NCBI GenBank assembly: GCA_031406795.1
Contig: JANOHV010000031.1
Span: forward strand, 1 to 31,691
Source of the DNA: DATDCY01 sp031406795 [NCBI: Candidatus Rokuibacteriota bacterium]
GTDB taxonomy: Bacteria; JAUVQV01
Reading direction: 5' to 3'
DNA length: 31,691 bases
Under the pieces are notes generated by a model. The model worked only from the letters and a program-made list of their open reading frames with translations, was not told the origin of the DNA and searched no databases. Within the stretch, counting starts at the first letter, position 1, and every line of letters starts with the position of its first letter. Of the stretch, positions 30,582 through 31,691 are shown in pieces. The position numbers and the translations under genes were made by a program.

Positions 30582-31691
30582 GTGAAGGAATATGGCTTGT
30601 CGGTCGCCACGAACTTCGATGACGGTCTTCTCGACGCCATTTCGGCCTATCCCGTAACGGAAGTCTTCGGCAAGCTCTCCTCCGATCCGGTCGGTGGGGG
30701 CAGGGCCTCCTTCATGCTGCCGGGGCTTTCGCGCAAGCGCTTCGAGAACCACGTCCAGGCGGCCAGATCCAGGGGTCTCGGATTCAACTATCTCTTGAAC
30801 CCGGCGTGTCTGGACAACCGTGAGTACACCAGGCGGGGCCAGAAGGAGATCGAGGCGCTCCTGGAGTACATCGAGGGCGCGGGGGTGAGCGCCGTGACGA
30901 TAGCGCTCCCTTTTCTTCTTCCCATCATAAAAAGGCGCCATCCCCGGCTGAAGGTCCGTGTCGGCGTCTACGCCCGGGTCGACGGGGTCGCGAAAGCCCG
31001 ATTCTGGGAGGATGGCGGAGCTGATTGCATAACGCTCGAGTCGCTGAGTGTCAACCGCGACTTCGAGCTGCTTGCGGCTCTGCGCAAGACGCTCAAGCTG
31101 GAGCTCCAACTCATCGTGAACGCAAATTGCCAGCTTTTCTGTCCGCTTTCGGGCCAGCACATGGTGAATCTCTCCCATGCCTCGCAGAAGGGCCACGCAT
31201 CGAAGGGCTTCGTGATCGATTGGTGCGCGTTGAGGTGCTCCTACGACAAACTGAAGGACCCGGTGCTGTATCTGCGCTCCGAGTTCATCAGGCCCGAGGA
31301 CCTCGGTCTTTACCTCGACCTGGGCTACGACTCTTTCAAGGTCCTGGAAAGGGGCGCGCCGACACCGGTGTTGACCAGGAGGGTCAAGGCCTATTCCGAG
31401 GGCCGGTATGACGGAAACCTGCTTGATCTCATTCAACCCTTCGGGTACAAGGAAAAGAGCGGTGCGTCCCTTCCGGGAACGCTGTTCACCAGGTGGAAGT
31501 ATCTGTTCAGGCCGCGCACGGTCCGGCTGTCCGGGCTTATGAAACTCAAGAAGCTCGCAACCAGACGCGGCATGATCGCACCCCTTGCGGGCGAGCCTGT
31601 CCACATCGACAACTCGAAGCTGACCGGTTTCATACCCGGCTTCAAGGATCGGGACTGTCGCTCGACCGACTGCGGCGTCTGCGGCTGGTGT
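30582..31691 (+). CDS. U32-family (UbiU/TrhP-like) cysteine-rich protein, partial at right edge
   Basis: The frame is open from a GTG at 30582 (GGAGG upstream) through the window end, 370 codons. The N-terminal half reads as a TIM-barrel-like U32 domain (SVATNFDD, YLLNPACLDN, SAVTIALPFLLPIIKRRHP, LKVRVGVYARVDG). Cysteines C183-x3-C187 and C215-x3-C219 sit in the region where U32 proteins carry iron-sulfur ligands, followed by C-terminal C359, C364, C367 and C370 (STDCGVCGWC) at the edge. U32 members such as UbiU/UbiV and TrhP perform oxygen-independent hydroxylations rather than proteolysis. Joint reading with the methyltransferase suggests tailoring of a quinone, phenolic or lipid product; this is inference. 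The sequence is incomplete at the 3' end. Confidence 0.8.
   Translation, partial: MKEYGLSVATNFDDGLLDAISAYPVTEVFGKLSSDPVGGGRASFMLPGLSRKRFENHVQAARSRGLGFNYLLNPACLDNREYTRRGQKEIEALLEYIEGAGVSAVTIALPFLLPIIKRRHPRLKVRVGVYARVDGVAKARFWEDGGADCITLESLSVNRDFELLAALRKTLKLELQLIVNANCQLFCPLSGQHMVNLSHASQKGHASKGFVIDWCALRCSYDKLKDPVLYLRSEFIRPEDLGLYLDLGYDSFKVLERGAPTPVLTRRVKAYSEGRYDGNLLDLIQPFGYKEKSGASLPGTLFTRWKYLFRPRTVRLSGLMKLKKLATRRGMIAPLAGEPVHIDNSKLTGFIPGFKDRDCRSTDCGVCGWC

Noticed and set aside
1-31691. CRISPR arrays, prophage structural genes, rRNA genes, replication origin
   Set aside because: No regularly spaced direct repeats, phage genes, rRNA-like sequence or DnaA-box cluster was seen anywhere in the window.

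Overview
The window is a stretch of bacterial chromosome that is very GC-rich, except for its first ~770 bases, which are visibly AT-richer. Gene content and order (xseA-xseB-ispA-dxs-tlyA-nadK-recN, then zinc ribbon/GNAT/DUF4388 genes, tRNA-Val, and trpS-scpA-scpB-rluB-lnt) resemble what I recall of Desulfuromonadia/Geobacter-like lineages of the former Deltaproteobacteria. That placement is inference from synteny and codon use.

Region 1 (1-2129) is the end of a chromosomal integron. An IntI-type tyrosine recombinase (771-2129) has, on its 5' side, a consensus cassette junction at 606-612 (minus strand). It is followed by one complete gene cassette (126-611) with a conserved small ORF and an imperfect palindromic attC, then the start of a second cassette running off the left edge. 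The cassettes read away from intI, as expected.

Region 2 (2300-13400) mixes housekeeping and accessory genes: a cupin, a macrodomain protein and a deoxyinosine/uracil-type DNA glycosylase; an N-degron module on the minus strand (clpS, clpA, aat) with trxC upstream; yggS; a caspase-fold lipoprotein whose catalytic His and Cys are both replaced; a LarA-type nickel-pincer racemase homologue; archaeal-type phosphoglycerate mutase apgM; and small exported, membrane and CBS proteins. Two strong palindromes lie between larA and apgM.

Region 3 (13577-24369) is a long plus-strand series: exonuclease VII (xseA, xseB), isoprenoid precursor synthesis (ispA, dxs), tlyA, nadK, recN, a double zinc ribbon protein, a short ArgA-like acetyltransferase and a DUF4388/J-domain/TPR protein. 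Most junctions overlap or nearly touch. Three are interrupted by small repeat elements: a 37-bp dispersed repeat at 14969-15005 and, inverted, at 20288-20324 (the latter flanked by 14-bp direct repeats), and a 144-bp element with 24-bp terminal inverted repeats at 18292-18435.

Region 4 (24436-29723) has tRNA-Val(CAC) with promoter-like and terminator sequences, then trpS (with a cysteine pattern suggesting a [4Fe-4S] cluster), scpA, scpB, rluB and lnt, the last four overlapping. scpB and rluB share 116 bp of dual coding sequence.

Region 5 (29846-31691) starts another unit: a SAM methyltransferase and, one base later, a cysteine-rich U32-family protein still open at the right edge.

The best candidates for something new are the integron boundary, the dead caspase lipoprotein, the mini-elements sitting at operon junctions, and the methyltransferase/U32 pair.
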